From JAAZKI01 sp012799905 (lineage in GTDB: Bacteria; Verrucomicrobiota; Lentisphaeria; Oligosphaerales; Oligosphaeraceae): a stretch of 64,000 nt of DNA. The stretch lies in the NCBI GenBank assembly GCA_050949415.1, contig JBMNFR010000013.1, positions 185,748 to 249,747 on the forward strand, read 5' to 3'. Positions 34,765-45,700 of this stretch are shown piece by piece (positions within the stretch are counted from its first letter, which is position 1; every line of letters starts with the position of its first letter). A model generated the notes under the pieces. The model did no database searches, was not told the origin of the DNA, and saw only the letters and a list, made by a program, of their open reading frames with translations. The translations under genes and the position numbers were made by a program.

Positions 34765-36243
34765 TTACTGCTGTTCATCCTGGACGACTGGGAGCATGGC
34801 TTCCTCCCGGTACCCGATTGCGTACATATAATTCGCCCGCGCTCGCAGCAAATCGGCCGCAGCCGTCGTCTGCCGATGCAGAATCGTGGTCAGATTCTTC
34901 TGTGCGTCGGTGACGTTCTTGCTGGTGCTCTCACCAAGGCGGAAACGCTCTTGCTCGGCGGCGACCGTATCCCGCGCCGCGGCTATGCCTTCGGTGACCA
35001 TCTTCAGGCGCGTCTGCGCTGCTTGGTAGTTCAATTCCGCGTTGCGGATTTCAGCCCGGATATCAACGATCAACGCTCGCAGAAGCTCATTCAATTCATG
35101 CACCCGGGCCTGGAACCGAGCCTGCCGCGCACGCGGGCCGCGATAATCCAGGGAGCGACGCCACGCAACCGTGACCTCGCCGCCAAGATGGTGGTCCGTC
35201 GTGATCTTCTTCGACTGAAAAAAATGGTCTTCGCCTTCGCCCTGCCAAGTCACACCGAAATTCAACGACACGTCGTCTTTGGCCTCTTCCAGCGCTCCGT
35301 CCATCTGCGCCCGGGCTACTTTCATGGCATTGAGTATTTCCAGGAAACTGCCCCGGCTGTGACAGGCCAGTTCAAAAGGCACGCTGCCCAGCGCCGGCTT
35401 CTGCAAAGCCTGCGCAAAAAACTGCTCTGGATCGATGGACAGCTCAATGGCGCGGTCAACGCCGATGACTCTGGCCAGGGAAACCAAGCCGAGTTCCACG
35501 CGATTACGGGCTTTTTCCTCGTCTTCCCGACCGATTTGGAGGTCCAGCAGAGCCTGGTTGATCTGATAATCCGGCACCACTTTAAGGCGACACAGTTCTT
35601 TGGTCTCATTCAGCAGCGCGAGGAAGCGCTCGGTAGCCGCCTGGGTGACCCGATGCGCGGCCAGCGTCTCATAGGCGGAAATATAAGCCAGTTCAATGTC
35701 ACGGCGCAAAACCTGATTCTCACGCAACATCGCAGCTGCAGTGACGTTGTATTCGGCCAGGGCCTGGGCACGCGAGATGGACAGGGTTCGAAAGGCGCGG
35801 TCGCGCAGCAGGGGAATACGTACCTTGACGCCGAACAGAGTCTGGTACAAATAGTCGGAATCAGCAGCATCATCCAAAATCCGCAGAGCTGAGCCGAGGG
35901 AGACATACGCCCCCGCAGGAACCGGAATCTGGACACCCACCTGTATTTCCCGGCTGTTGCCAGACAGCGAAGTATAGCCGACCGTGCCCGGTATTGAGCG
36001 GATAGCTTCAGACCTCCCAATCGCGCCCTGCCAAGACGGGTCCAGGAATTCCAGCAATTCCTGATGTTTCAACAGAGCCTGTTCAACACGCCAGCTGGCA
36101 GCCTGGATTCCGGGATTGACCCGTTCCGCTTCCGCTAGGAGAGCCGCCAACTCATCCGCGACAACCGCCGCCGGCAGCCATAGCAGCAAGCAAAAAAACA
36201 ATACGCGCCTGATGTTGGCGCGACGTGATGTGATAGGCATCAT
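34765..36243 (-). CDS. TolC family outer membrane efflux protein
   Basis: This 492-residue protein has a signal peptide (VLFFCLLLWLPAAVVADE) and two long coiled-coil repeats typical of TolC channels. The pattern QVDYQ-like pairs appear as LLDLQIGREDEEKARNRVELGLVSLARVIGV and, near the end, AELNYQAAQTRLKMVTEGIAAARDTVAAEQERFRLGESTSKNVTDAQKNLTTI (shown here in separate readings). The family forms outer-membrane tunnels for tripartite efflux pumps or type I secretion. No inner-membrane pump or adaptor gene is adjacent. Two consecutive ATGs (36243 and 36240) are possible starts. An upstream TTG lacks support. Confidence 0.8.
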   Translation of the reverse strand: MMPITSRRANIRRVLFFCLLLWLPAAVVADELAALLAEAERVNPGIQAASWRVEQALLKHQELLEFLDPSWQGAIGRSEAIRSIPGTVGYTSLSGNSREIQVGVQIPVPAGAYVSLGSALRILDDAADSDYLYQTLFGVKVRIPLLRDRAFRTLSISRAQALAEYNVTAAAMLRENQVLRRDIELAYISAYETLAAHRVTQAATERFLALLNETKELCRLKVVPDYQINQALLDLQIGREDEEKARNRVELGLVSLARVIGVDRAIELSIDPEQFFAQALQKPALGSVPFELACHSRGSFLEILNAMKVARAQMDGALEEAKDDVSLNFGVTWQGEGEDHFFQSKKITTDHHLGGEVTVAWRRSLDYRGPRARQARFQARVHELNELLRALIVDIRAEIRNAELNYQAAQTRLKMVTEGIAAARDTVAAEQERFRLGESTSKNVTDAQKNLTTILHRQTTAAADLLRARANYMYAIGYREEAMLPVVQDEQQ

Positions 36244-36514
36244 ATCCAACCGGGTCTTGTGTCAACCCTCTCCGATGTGCACCCCGCCCAGCCAACCGAT
36301 GCTGACGGTCGCCCTGGTGCCGGCGCCTTGTCGCGCCGCCATTCAGGCGCAGGCAGTTTTCCCAGCCCGGAAAAACAGCATGGCTGTATAGAACATTACT
36401 ATAAACCGTGACGGGAATTTCGACACCCGAAATATGTGTTTTTTGTATATTTTTCTTTGCTTGGCATCTATTTCGGATCGTGTCTAGCAGCTCAAGCCAT
36501 CGCGTTGTCCTGTT

Positions 36515-37690
36515 TTAGTGGCGCTCCTGTTTTGCTGCCTTCCACCAATTAAGGTCAGCCAAGACTGCCAACAGCATCACCCCAGCTGCCAGCAAGCATG
36601 CCGCCAACAGTCCAAAATGTTGATAGGCCAGGCCGCCGAGCACGGAGCCGACCACCCCGCCCACCGCCAGGAGAATCTCATGCAGGGTCATGCGGAAAGT
36701 GCGGTCAGAACTACCGGACACGCCGTGAAAAATACTGTTGGCATAGGAATGGCCGCTCATCAACCCGCAGACCACCAGCAGAAAACCGATCATGCCCACG
36801 TTCCTGGCCAGGCCCAGTCCAATCAAGGCCACTATCGTAATCAGATGGCCGACCAAAAGCTGCCGCAGTTTGAAATGCCAGAAATGACAAAATCCGAGCA
36901 CGCTCATAGCCAGAGACATGGCCAGAGCCCGCAATAGCAGCAACACGCCAATTTGCTCTCGGTTTAACTTGAGGACTTCCTCGGCCACTCGCGGATAAAT
37001 GGAAAGAATGAAACCGACTCCAACCCAGGTGCAGGCGAGCCCGACCCAGGCTGGATAGCGCAGCACAGTGCCAGCGCTAGTCGAACCCGATGCTGAATCC
37101 TGGCTTTCATCACCCCCGCCAGAGCCGGCCTGCACCAGCATGGGAGCATTGCGATGCGAGACAAAGAAGACAAATGCCAACAGGTAGGATATGATTCCCA
37201 TGACCAGCGGGTAACTGGCGTTGCGGCTGCTCAAATAGCCGGTCAGCATAGGGCTGATGATGCACCCCATGCTCCAGCTGAAATTGTAGATGCCGGTTGC
37301 CCGGCTCAATGCCTGCCCCTCCAGGCCAACCGACAGCCAGCCCATCAGCGGCGGCCAGAAAAAAGCCGTGCCAGCCCCGCAGATGCATTGTCCGAAATAG
37401 GCCAATCCAATCGTCTTCGCGCAGTACATGAACAGAATCCCGACCAGGAACGACCCGGTGGCCAGAATCATGCTCCAGCGAATGGCCAGACGACTGATGA
37501 CCCGACTCAACCCTATGCAGGCCAGCACATAGCTGACGTTGTAACAAGCGCTCAGAATGCCCGTCTGCGCCGGCGTGGCCTGGAATTTCTCCTTGCTGTA
37601 AAACACCAGCGCTAAGCAGACGGCATTGATAGTCAACGCCATTACGAAAGCCGTGGTATAGATGATAGTCGCTTTGCTGTTTCTGGTCAT
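36515..37690 (-). CDS. Major facilitator superfamily transporter
   Basis: This 391-residue protein has twelve hydrophobic segments. A loop between helices 6 and 7 is hydrophilic and low-complexity (GSGGGDESQDSASGSTSAG). The first half contains QTGILSACYNVSYVLACIGLSRVISR, the second VGVGFILSIYPRVAEEVLKLNREQIGVLLLLRALAMSL. Both halves fit MFS permeases of the uncharacterised sugar/drug type. ATG 37690 is preferred; an in-frame TTG at 37705 sits too close to GGAG. It lies 75 bp downstream of the GH-like gene, suggesting that it imports the sugar or oligomer that enzyme handles. Confidence 0.8.
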   Translation of the reverse strand: MTRNSKATIIYTTAFVMALTINAVCLALVFYSKEKFQATPAQTGILSACYNVSYVLACIGLSRVISRLAIRWSMILATGSFLVGILFMYCAKTIGLAYFGQCICGAGTAFFWPPLMGWLSVGLEGQALSRATGIYNFSWSMGCIISPMLTGYLSSRNASYPLVMGIISYLLAFVFFVSHRNAPMLVQAGSGGGDESQDSASGSTSAGTVLRYPAWVGLACTWVGVGFILSIYPRVAEEVLKLNREQIGVLLLLRALAMSLAMSVLGFCHFWHFKLRQLLVGHLITIVALIGLGLARNVGMIGFLLVVCGLMSGHSYANSIFHGVSGSSDRTFRMTLHEILLAVGGVVGSVLGGLAYQHFGLLAACLLAAGVMLLAVLADLNWWKAAKQERH

Positions 37691-37765
37691 ATCTGTGTTT
37701 GCCAATTCTCCAAATATATGGCTTCTGCCCGCCGGGTTCTCTTCCCTTGGCCAACGGCAGTTGAG

Positions 37766-39787
37766 TTAACCCATCCGGATCAAAAAATAGCCGCAATCGT
37801 CTGGAACGACGAAGTTGACCGCGCCATCCTGCGATGCAAGTCGGCGCGGCTCTTGCCCGGACAAGGGCATAAGAAGCTCTGCGGTTCGGCTTTCCGGCGG
37901 CAGAGGCAGGGTGAATTGCCGGCAGCAATCGGCGCTCGGCCGAATCCGCTGCACAATACGGAGCATGCGATAGGCGCGGGAAGCTGGGTCGCGTTTGGCT
38001 TCCAGGGCGTCGTCAAGCTCCTGCTCATACTGGCTGGCGAGGAAATGCACCAGCAGCCGGCCTTGCTCATCGCGGTATTTCCGGCAGTGCCATCCGGCTG
38101 GCACGGTCATCGTCGGCAGCCAGCTTTTGAGCAACTCGTCCGCCTCGGCGTCCAAGCCAGCACGGCAACGGGCGGGAAACCAATGCAGTCCAGGCAGCGG
38201 CGCCCAATGCGCACTGGCTGAAACGCAATCAGCCGGTATTGCCGCTTTATACACATCATCAGGAAACGCCGGCGGCCGGTCAATCTCGGGCAAGGTCACT
38301 GAGACGCCCAGCTCCGCCGCCAGGGACTGCTGACGACGTTGGCCGCGTTCATCACAGAACCCAAGGGGCCCCAACGCCAATGCTATTCGACCAGACCGAA
38401 CCCATGCCAGCAGCCCGGCTTTCTCGTCTTCAGAAAGACAGACCGCTGACGGCAACACCAGCACGGAATATGGCGATGATTCAGACGACGGCATCTTCAG
38501 CACAACATCAGCATCATAACCATTGCCAAACAAATGCTGGCACAGCCCGACGTAGTCAGCCGCAAAGTCACTCTGGTTTCCACCGTAAAATTGCAGAGTC
38601 GATGTTGAGAAGAAAATAGCGACTTCAGCGGCTGATTCACCCTCGAACCATTCCGAAAATCGCTTTTCCGCCTGAAAGGTCTCGGCCAGCAGTTCCGAGT
38701 CATCTGGCATGGCAGCCATATCTTCATCCGGCAGCCCCAGGCGATGCACCAGTGACGAGAACCACATACCCGTGCCCAAGAATTTATTGAATGCCCAGAC
38801 GGTGCGGGCAGCGTCCTCAGAATAGCCGTAGCCCAGGCCAATGCACGGCAGGCGGTGTTGGCGGGCGATGCCGAGCAGGTGAGCCTGTCTCGCCATCTGG
38901 GCCATCAACGTCCCGTTCATTGCCGGCGTATTGCCGCACATCTCAAGCATCACCGTGTCTGCGCCTCCGGCGATGAAGTCCTCGTAGGACAAAGCGGATG
39001 CGTTAGCACCCGCGTTGCAGCAGCCGCTGCAACAGCTCATCAGGGGGATATTCTCTGGCGTCGCCGTGCGTACCCGGCGGAAGAAATCCTGCACAGTCTG
39101 ATACCGCATAGCCACCCAGTCGCGCCAAGACGGGTTCGACCAATTCCCCCAGAAGTCAAGGCGCTCCGCTGGTGGCAGCTCGTGGCCGTATTCACGCTGA
39201 AAACGCTCCCGGCAATGCGGACAGGCGCAGGCTCGGAACAGCGGGTAGAAAATGGCGTCGTCGCTCATCAGGCCGTCAATCCCGGTTTCCGCAAACAGAC
39301 GACGGACATAGTCCATGTAGGCGGCGCCGAAGTCCGGATTGTTCATGCAGAATTGCTGGGCGCCGTACTGGGACAGGAAGCAAGGCTTGCCGGTCGCGAC
39401 ATCGACCATCTTCCAGTCATTGAGCTCATCCGTCGGCAACGGCACGTCGCTCGGAGGTGAAATCAGAACCTGGCGATGATTGCTGAACGTATGGGCAAAA
39501 CGGTCTGGATCGCGGTTGAAATAGCACGTCAGCACTGACGAGTGATGATCAAAAAGAATCATATCCCGTGCATGCAGCTCGTCAGCGACAAAGCGGATCA
39601 ATTCATGCAGGGGTTCCCAGACCTGGCAGAAGTCCCAGCGGAAATGCGCTCCGAAAATGATAGCCGAGTTTGCCCCGGCCTCTGCCAAGCGGTCGGCTCG
39701 ACGGCGAAATTTATCCTTGAGGGCCTCGTTGGGCCACGGCAGCGCGTCCTTCCTTAGCCACCAGCTAACCATCCGGTATGTTTTCAT
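37766..39787 (-). CDS. Putative cytoplasmic glycoside hydrolase with beta-galactosidase-like trimerisation domain
   Basis: This 673-residue protein lacks a signal peptide. Residues 1-390 form a TIM-barrel-like domain: FGAHFRWDFCQVW, GIDGLMSDDAIFY with adjacent acidic residues, and a C-x2-C cluster, ACACPHC. Residues about 400-560 (EVAIFFSTSTLQFYGG, then YSVLVLPSAVCLSEDEKAGLLAWVRSG) match the glutamine-amidotransferase-like trimerisation domain of GH42 enzymes. The C-terminus is a small beta domain. A GH42-like or related hydrolase acting on imported oligosaccharides is likely. It is co-directional with the MFS gene downstream and divergent from the pseudogene at 40025. Confidence 0.68.
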   Translation of the reverse strand: MKTYRMVSWWLRKDALPWPNEALKDKFRRRADRLAEAGANSAIIFGAHFRWDFCQVWEPLHELIRFVADELHARDMILFDHHSSVLTCYFNRDPDRFAHTFSNHRQVLISPPSDVPLPTDELNDWKMVDVATGKPCFLSQYGAQQFCMNNPDFGAAYMDYVRRLFAETGIDGLMSDDAIFYPLFRACACPHCRERFQREYGHELPPAERLDFWGNWSNPSWRDWVAMRYQTVQDFFRRVRTATPENIPLMSCCSGCCNAGANASALSYEDFIAGGADTVMLEMCGNTPAMNGTLMAQMARQAHLLGIARQHRLPCIGLGYGYSEDAARTVWAFNKFLGTGMWFSSLVHRLGLPDEDMAAMPDDSELLAETFQAEKRFSEWFEGESAAEVAIFFSTSTLQFYGGNQSDFAADYVGLCQHLFGNGYDADVVLKMPSSESSPYSVLVLPSAVCLSEDEKAGLLAWVRSGRIALALGPLGFCDERGQRRQQSLAAELGVSVTLPEIDRPPAFPDDVYKAAIPADCVSASAHWAPLPGLHWFPARCRAGLDAEADELLKSWLPTMTVPAGWHCRKYRDEQGRLLVHFLASQYEQELDDALEAKRDPASRAYRMLRIVQRIRPSADCCRQFTLPLPPESRTAELLMPLSGQEPRRLASQDGAVNFVVPDDCGYFLIRMG

Positions 39788-40024
39788 GCAATCCCCATCC
39801 TAAAATCTTGCCGTCCCCTACTCTGCCCATAGCCACCATACAGTATAAAAATATAATGACCGAACACGGCTTTGCAACGCCTGATGACCCAAATCGCGCT
39901 CTACAACAATCAGGCAGCAGGTCCTGGTTTGCCTTTACCGGGCATGACATTATTTTAACGGAGTCATTATCTGACTCCAGCCTATCTCACGTGACCAACT
40001 GCTCCTAGCACCAAGAGGACAACC

Positions 40025-41902
40025 ATGACCATCACTCGCCTCGGATTCAACCTGACCCTGCTCAGCGTCGCCCTCCTGAACGCAGCCGCAGCAGTCAACG
40101 CGCCAGCCGCGCCGCCAGCGCGCGATGACTTCACCGTCCACCCTGAGGTCGCTGACCAGCTCCGGCCAATCTTCCAAAAACTGAAGGATGAAAAAATGCG
40201 CTTCGGCTATGGCGGCGCCGACGCCCTCTACCGCACCGACACCGAACCAGTCATTCAGAACGATGACTTTGACCCGGGACGCTACTCCTTCGAGCTGGCC
40301 GGCAAAATGAAACAAGCCGGCTTCAATGGCCTGATGCTGCTGTTCGGCCCCTGGAGAAATGGCTTTGGGGAACTGCCACGCCTCGAAAAAGCCGTCCGCT
40401 TCTGGGCGGAAGGCTGCCGTCGCCATGACCTCAGCCTGATGGTCGACATTCAATTCGCCCAGAATGCCGCTGCCTACCGCCGTTTCCACGCCGGCACTGA
40501 CCTGAAAATCCACCAAGCCGTCTGTCCTAACGATTGGAAGTATTGGGAAGAACAGATTCTCGAACGCTGCCTGATCACCGCTAAAGTAGCCAAAGACTTC
40601 CCTAACGTGCTCGGCGCGGCCCTCGACTTTGAAATGTACATCAAAGACGGCGCCAACTACCCCGGCCCCTGCTTCTGCGACGCGTGCTTCGCGGAATTCT
40701 GCCGCCGCACTGAGTTGTCTTCCCCGGTCACTCTCAAACCCACGCAACGCCAGGAGTGGATACGAGACCAACAGCGCTTGCTCCAGTACATGGCCTTCAT
40801 GGAATGGAAAATGGCTGAAACATGCTCCCGCCTGGAAAAGGCTGTCCATGCCGTCAACCCCGATTTCGTTTTCGCCTACCTGCCCTTTTTTGAATGGTTT
40901 CCGGGCTCCACCCGCGGCTTAGGCACGCCCAGCCAGCCTGTCCTGGTAGGCTCGGAAATGGAATATTCGGCCGGATTTTCACCGGCTGTAGCCCAGCGCA
41001 CAGCCAGGATGAAAGACGAGGGCTACCCAGCGCTCTAGCTAAAGCAACACGACCCCGCCACTATTGCGGGACAAGTCTACGCCATGACCCAAGACAGCGA
41101 CGGATTCTGGTTTTACACCATGGGTTCACTCTGGAAGGATGAATACGACTCGGCCAAAGGAGACAGCGGCCTGTTCCCAGGCAGCCGCGCCAGCTATTAT
41201 TGGCAAGCCTTCCGACAGGCCTTCACAGCCCTGGACCAGTGCCGTCAGCAAGGCGAGGCCTTCGTGCCGCCCTTCCCGATCCCGCCAAAGTAAGATGCGA
41301 CGCTCCCGTCCCTGAGCCTGTCCAAGAGCGCCACATCCTTGCTGCAAAACGGCCGTTTCTCGCCCCAGGCTTGGGGCAACGCGCAAAACATAGTTCTGCG
41401 GGACAATTACACCAGCAAACCCTATCAGCCCAAAACTACGGCCTGGATTGCCTTTGACCAGGACTTCTTCATCGTCAAAGTCCAGGCTGATGAACCCGAG
41501 CTGGACAAAATCAAAACCGCGACCACCAGCAACGGCGATTTCAAGGTGTTCAGCGATGATATGGTTGAACTCTATTTCGGCTTTGAAAATAACGCCATTA
41601 TTCGCCATTTCGGCATCAACGCCGCTGGCGTGTATGCGGTTCGGACTGTTTACCGGCAAGGCAATGACCGCACCTGGGAATGTCATCCTGTTGTCAATGC
41701 CAGTCGGACGGGCCAGGCCTGGATTCTAGAAATGGCTTTCCCCTGGCGACAGTTGGCGCCGGACGGCGTAATCCCGGCCGAGATCAGCTTCAACCTCAAC
41801 CGCTCCCGTTCACTTCCTGGCGACCGCCTGGCGGCCTGGTCGCCAACCTTCGGGCTGTTTCTCGCTCCGGACCGCTTTGGTCGCATCAGTCTCCAGCGGT
41901 GA
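40025..41902 (+). pseudogene. Secreted GH-like protein with CBM9-like tail, broken by two nonsense codons
   Basis: A single reading frame runs from ATG 40025 (with AGAGGA upstream) to TGA 41900 but is interrupted by TAG at 41036-41038 and TAA at 41291-41293, with no frameshift. Read through, it gives about 623 residues. First comes a signal peptide (LTLLSVALLNAAAAVNA). A barrel-like domain follows (GFNGLMLLFGPWRNGFG, GAALDFEMYIKD, CFCDACFAEFCRRT, FVFAYLPFFEWFPG). Then come a segment ending FPIPPK and a CBM9-like tail (TTAWIAFDQDFFIVKVQ, then WILEMAFPWRQL). Each stop is one C-to-T change away from a Gln codon (CAG, CAA). The coding character is otherwise intact, which suggests recent inactivation. 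It lies just inside the second composite repeat. Confidence 0.75.
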
Positions 41903-42367
41903 GCGCATTTGTTTTATCCGCAGATTACGCTGATGACGCAGATTTTTTAGGGTGGGTTGTAAAGAGAAACTAACAACGCTGCGGCAAAAACGCTAAAAGC
42001 GAGAAACATACGGCAGCCTAAAGGCTGTACTACGTAGAGGGTGTCCAAAAAGGGTTTTAACCACGGATGGACACAGATGAACACTGATTTTTTATAGGGT
42101 TGTTTTTGTAACCACCGAACACGCGGAATACACGGAAATTTTGTTTAATGTGTAAAATTTTGCCATGAGCGCTTGTAGTACAGGCTCCACGCAGACGTAT
42201 GTCGACCTGGCGGCCGGAAGGCCGCCCCTAGCCTCGGAGAGGCGCAACCATGAGTAACCCCAGGTGAAGCGGAGCGGAACCTGGGGGTGGATGCCCCCCA
42301 AGCCTGAGCCTCGGAGAGGCGACACAAAAGCGCCGTTTTGAGAAAAAGCCTTTTTGGATGGGGTCTA
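41903..42367 (-). repeat. Composite dispersed repeat, copy 2 (inverted)
   Basis: This non-coding segment holds, in order, a TTATCCGCAGATTACGCTGA phrase near 41912, a single hairpin unit near 42003-42030, and the inverted counterparts of copy 1: AACCACGGATGGACACAGAT near 42059, AACACGCGGAATACACGGAA near 42117, and CTTTTTGGATGGGGTCTAC at 42349-42367. The middle differs from copy 1. CCCAGGTGAAGCGGAG with CCTGGGGG makes a related hairpin near 42260-42290. Confidence 0.75.
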
Positions 42368-42653
42368 CATACGGCAGCCTAAAGGCTGTACTACATACGG
42401 CAAGCTAAAGCTTGAACTACATACGGCAGCCTAAAGGCTGCACCACGTACGGCAAGCTAAAGCTTGAACTACATACGGCAGCCTAAAGGCTGCACCACGT
42501 ACGGCAAGCTAAAGCTTGAACTACATACGGCAAGCTAAAGCTTGAACTACATACGGCAGCCTAAAGGCTGCACCACGTACGGCAAGCTAAAGCTTGAACT
42601 ACGTACTGCAAGCTAAAGCTTGAACTACATACTGCAAACTAAAGTTTGAACTA
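42368..42653 (-). repeat. Array of eleven 26-bp hairpin units, copy 2 (inverted), with degenerate tail
   Basis: Eleven 26-bp units in the opposite orientation to those at 33300 carry CAAGCTAAAGCTTG or CAGCCTAAAGGCTG palindromes. Unit 11 has CAAACTAAAGTTTG, where both arms changed together. A degenerate unit (CAAGCGGAAGCTTG, 42680-42693) and several GTCCAC words, like the MITE interior, follow up to about 42755. No gene is present between 41903 and 42790. Confidence 0.9.
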
Positions 42654-42790
42654 CATGCTCCGCCAAGCGAGAAACATACGGCAAGCGGAAGCTTGAACTA
42701 TATACGCTTGTCGCCGTCCACAACGTCCACCATGTCCACCATGTCCACATCTATTTGCGTCATAGGCGCTTAACCATGCCATCCCCTTTT

Positions 42791-45700
42791 TTAGGGTTGT
42801 GGGGTGTTTAAGCGGTATATAAAATAGACTCGCTCTGCTTGCAGGGATTGGACGCGGACATACCGTTTATCGCGCCATTCCCAGGCGGCGTATCCTTCCG
42901 GCAGCATCTCTACCTGGCATTGCGCCCCGACCAGCGTCCACTGGCCAACCGGGATATCAAGCGGGTCTGTTGGTTCACCTTGAGTCAAAACGCCTCGCAG
43001 AACCGGTGCGGTTTCGGGATCACCGCAGAAAATCCACAGCGGCGTGAGTAGAGACACTGCTGCGTCTTGGACGTATGTGCTTTCGGATAGCTTGAAAACC
43101 GGCATTTTCGCCAGTGCTTCGGCCGTATCCTGATCGAGGCTGTCAAAAGGCAGATAGAGTGTATTCCATCCGCTTTGCCAGTCGTATTCAAAAACGGATA
43201 TGACGACAAATTCGAAGGCTCCCATATCGACAACTTCGCCAAAGATGCGTGGATTTCCCGCCAGATCAACGTCGCCGACGACAGACGCATTGTTGCCGGT
43301 ATCTATGCAGGGTGAGCCTTTCTTCAAAGTATAGTCGCCGTTTTCGGCATCGGTAAACATGGGGTCAACGCAGATATTTCTCTCGCCTTTCGGCAGGGGT
43401 TTCGTGCAGGAATAGCTGAACTCGGAGTACACATGATTGTCATAATCGTCGCTGCCATCCTTTGCGGAATTGTCCCAAACAATGCAATTTTGCAGGGTAC
43501 AGTTGTAGACCCCGCCATAATATTTTTCTGCCGAGTTTCCGGCCACCGTGCAGTTATGCAAAATACATTCCCAAGCCCCGCCGATCCTATGCGCCGTATT
43601 GCCGGTCAGGAGGCAGTTGTTCAGGGTGCTGGAAACAGCTCCGCCACCGCCGCCGCCCCAGTTCTCCACGATCTCCACCGCCTTATTGCCGGTCAGGAGG
43701 CAGTTGTTCAGGGTGCTTTTGTAAGCTCCGCCACCAGATATCGCCGTATTGCCGGACAAAATGCACTGGTTCAAGACGCATTCCGACGCACCGCCGCCGC
43801 CACCATCCACCGAGCCATTTCGCAGGGTGAACCCCACCAAATTAGCAGCAAACGCACAGCGCCGGGCGCCGCCGCCGTCAATGATGGTATCCTCGGCGCC
43901 TGAGAAACTGCGGACAGTGACTTCCTTGCCATAGCCATCAATCGGCTCATAAACTCCGGCCTTGACCACTACCTCGTCGCCGTCAACGGCCACATCCAGC
44001 GCTGCCTGGATTGTCTTCTTGGCCGCGTTCCAGCTCAAGCCGTCGCCGCTGTTATCCGGCCGGGCGCCGTCCACATACCAGGTCACCGAGGTGAACACGG
44101 CGGTGATAATGCCGTCGGCCTGGATATTTTCCCACGTATAGTCCGGCGATTCGGAAACAATTTCGCCGTCAACCAGGAAATGCTGGAAGACGCCGGCGCC
44201 GGCTGTCGCATGAAAAGCCGCTGAACCGCCCTCCGCCACCACTACAGTCAACGGTGAAATCGTCCCATTTCCCTGTACTCGCCCGGAAATGACGTAGCCA
44301 TTCACTGCGCCTTCATACGCGCCCATATCGACCTTCTCATTGTTGATGCGCGGATTCCCGGCCAGGTCGGTTGCAGACGTCACGAACCTATTGTCACCGG
44401 CATCAAGGCAGGGCGAATCAGTGCGCAGGCAAAAATCGCCATGCAAGGCATCGACAAAACAGGGGTCACGACTGATATTTCCCGCCCTTTGCGGCTTGGG
44501 ATCGGAGCAGGAATAATACAATGCAGTGGGAGTATAGGAGCTTTCGTCGGTATCGTAGTTCGCGTCTTTTGAAGCCTGATTATTCCAGACAATGCTATTA
44601 TAGACAGTGCATTCGAAGACCCCTCCTCCGCCGCGTTGGGCTGCATTGTCGGTAATGGTGCAATTGCTTAAAATGCAGGAGGATGCCCCGCCGCCGAAAT
44701 TGCTTGCCTGGTTTGCGGTCAAGATACAGTTGTCCAAACTGCAATGTTCGGCAGCGCCGCCGAGCGAGGCCTGATTTTTGCTCAAAATGCAGTTGTGCAA
44801 GGTGGCACAACTGGCGCCGCCGCCGCCGTTGGTGCGTTCCGAGTCATCATCGCCCGCAGCCTGGCAGTTGGTGATCCGGCAGTTAAGCGCCGTGCCGCCA
44901 AAAAGTCCGCCGCCGCTGGCGGAGGCGACGCCGTTTTGCAGGGTAAAGCCATCCAGCACCGTTTGTCGGCCGTAATACGAGTCCGAGAGGGTTGCACAAC
45001 GTTGCTCGCCGTTGCCGTCGATGATTGTAGTTGCCGCGCCGTTGACGCTGCGAATGGTAATGGCTTTATCATCGGTGACAATCGGCGCATAAACCCCTGG
45101 ATTGACCAGGACTAAGTCGCCGGCTGCGGCTCGGTCAATCGCTGCCTGGAGCGTCTTCATGGCCGTATCCCAGCTCGAGCCATCACCGCTGTCATCCGGG
45201 CGTGCCGCATCGACATGCCAGGTGACGCTGGCGAACACTGCGGTGATCACGCCATCGGCCTGGATGTTCTTCCAAGTATAAGTCGGCGAGTCGGAAACAA
45301 CCACGCCATCGACTTCAAAATGCTGGAATGCGCCATCCGCTGCCGCAGCGGTAAAGGTGGCTTCACCGCCCTGGGCGACTACCGCAGTCATCGGGGAGAG
45401 GGTGCCGTTGCCCTGCACCCGCCCAGAAATGACGCAGCCATCTACCGCGCCTTCGTATGCACCCATATCGACCTTCGCACCACTGAAGCGCGGATTCCCG
45501 GCCAATTCGGTTTCAACTCCCACAAACTCTTCAAGAATTCTTAACATCTCAAAAAAATCAAAAATTTCGCTGTAGCCGGCATCTATGCCGGGCGAGCCGG
45601 TGCGCAAGCGGAAATCGCCGTTGGTCGCATCGACAAACTCGGGCGCATTGCTGATGTTTCCATTGCCATCTGACGCCCAAGGATAGGAGCAGGAATACGA

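Noticed and set aside
40025..41902. Amber/ochre recoding or selenocysteine/pyrrolysine-type read-through
   Set aside because: Different stop codons are used, no downstream structure is obvious, and TAG and TAA end normal genes here. Pseudogenisation is simpler.
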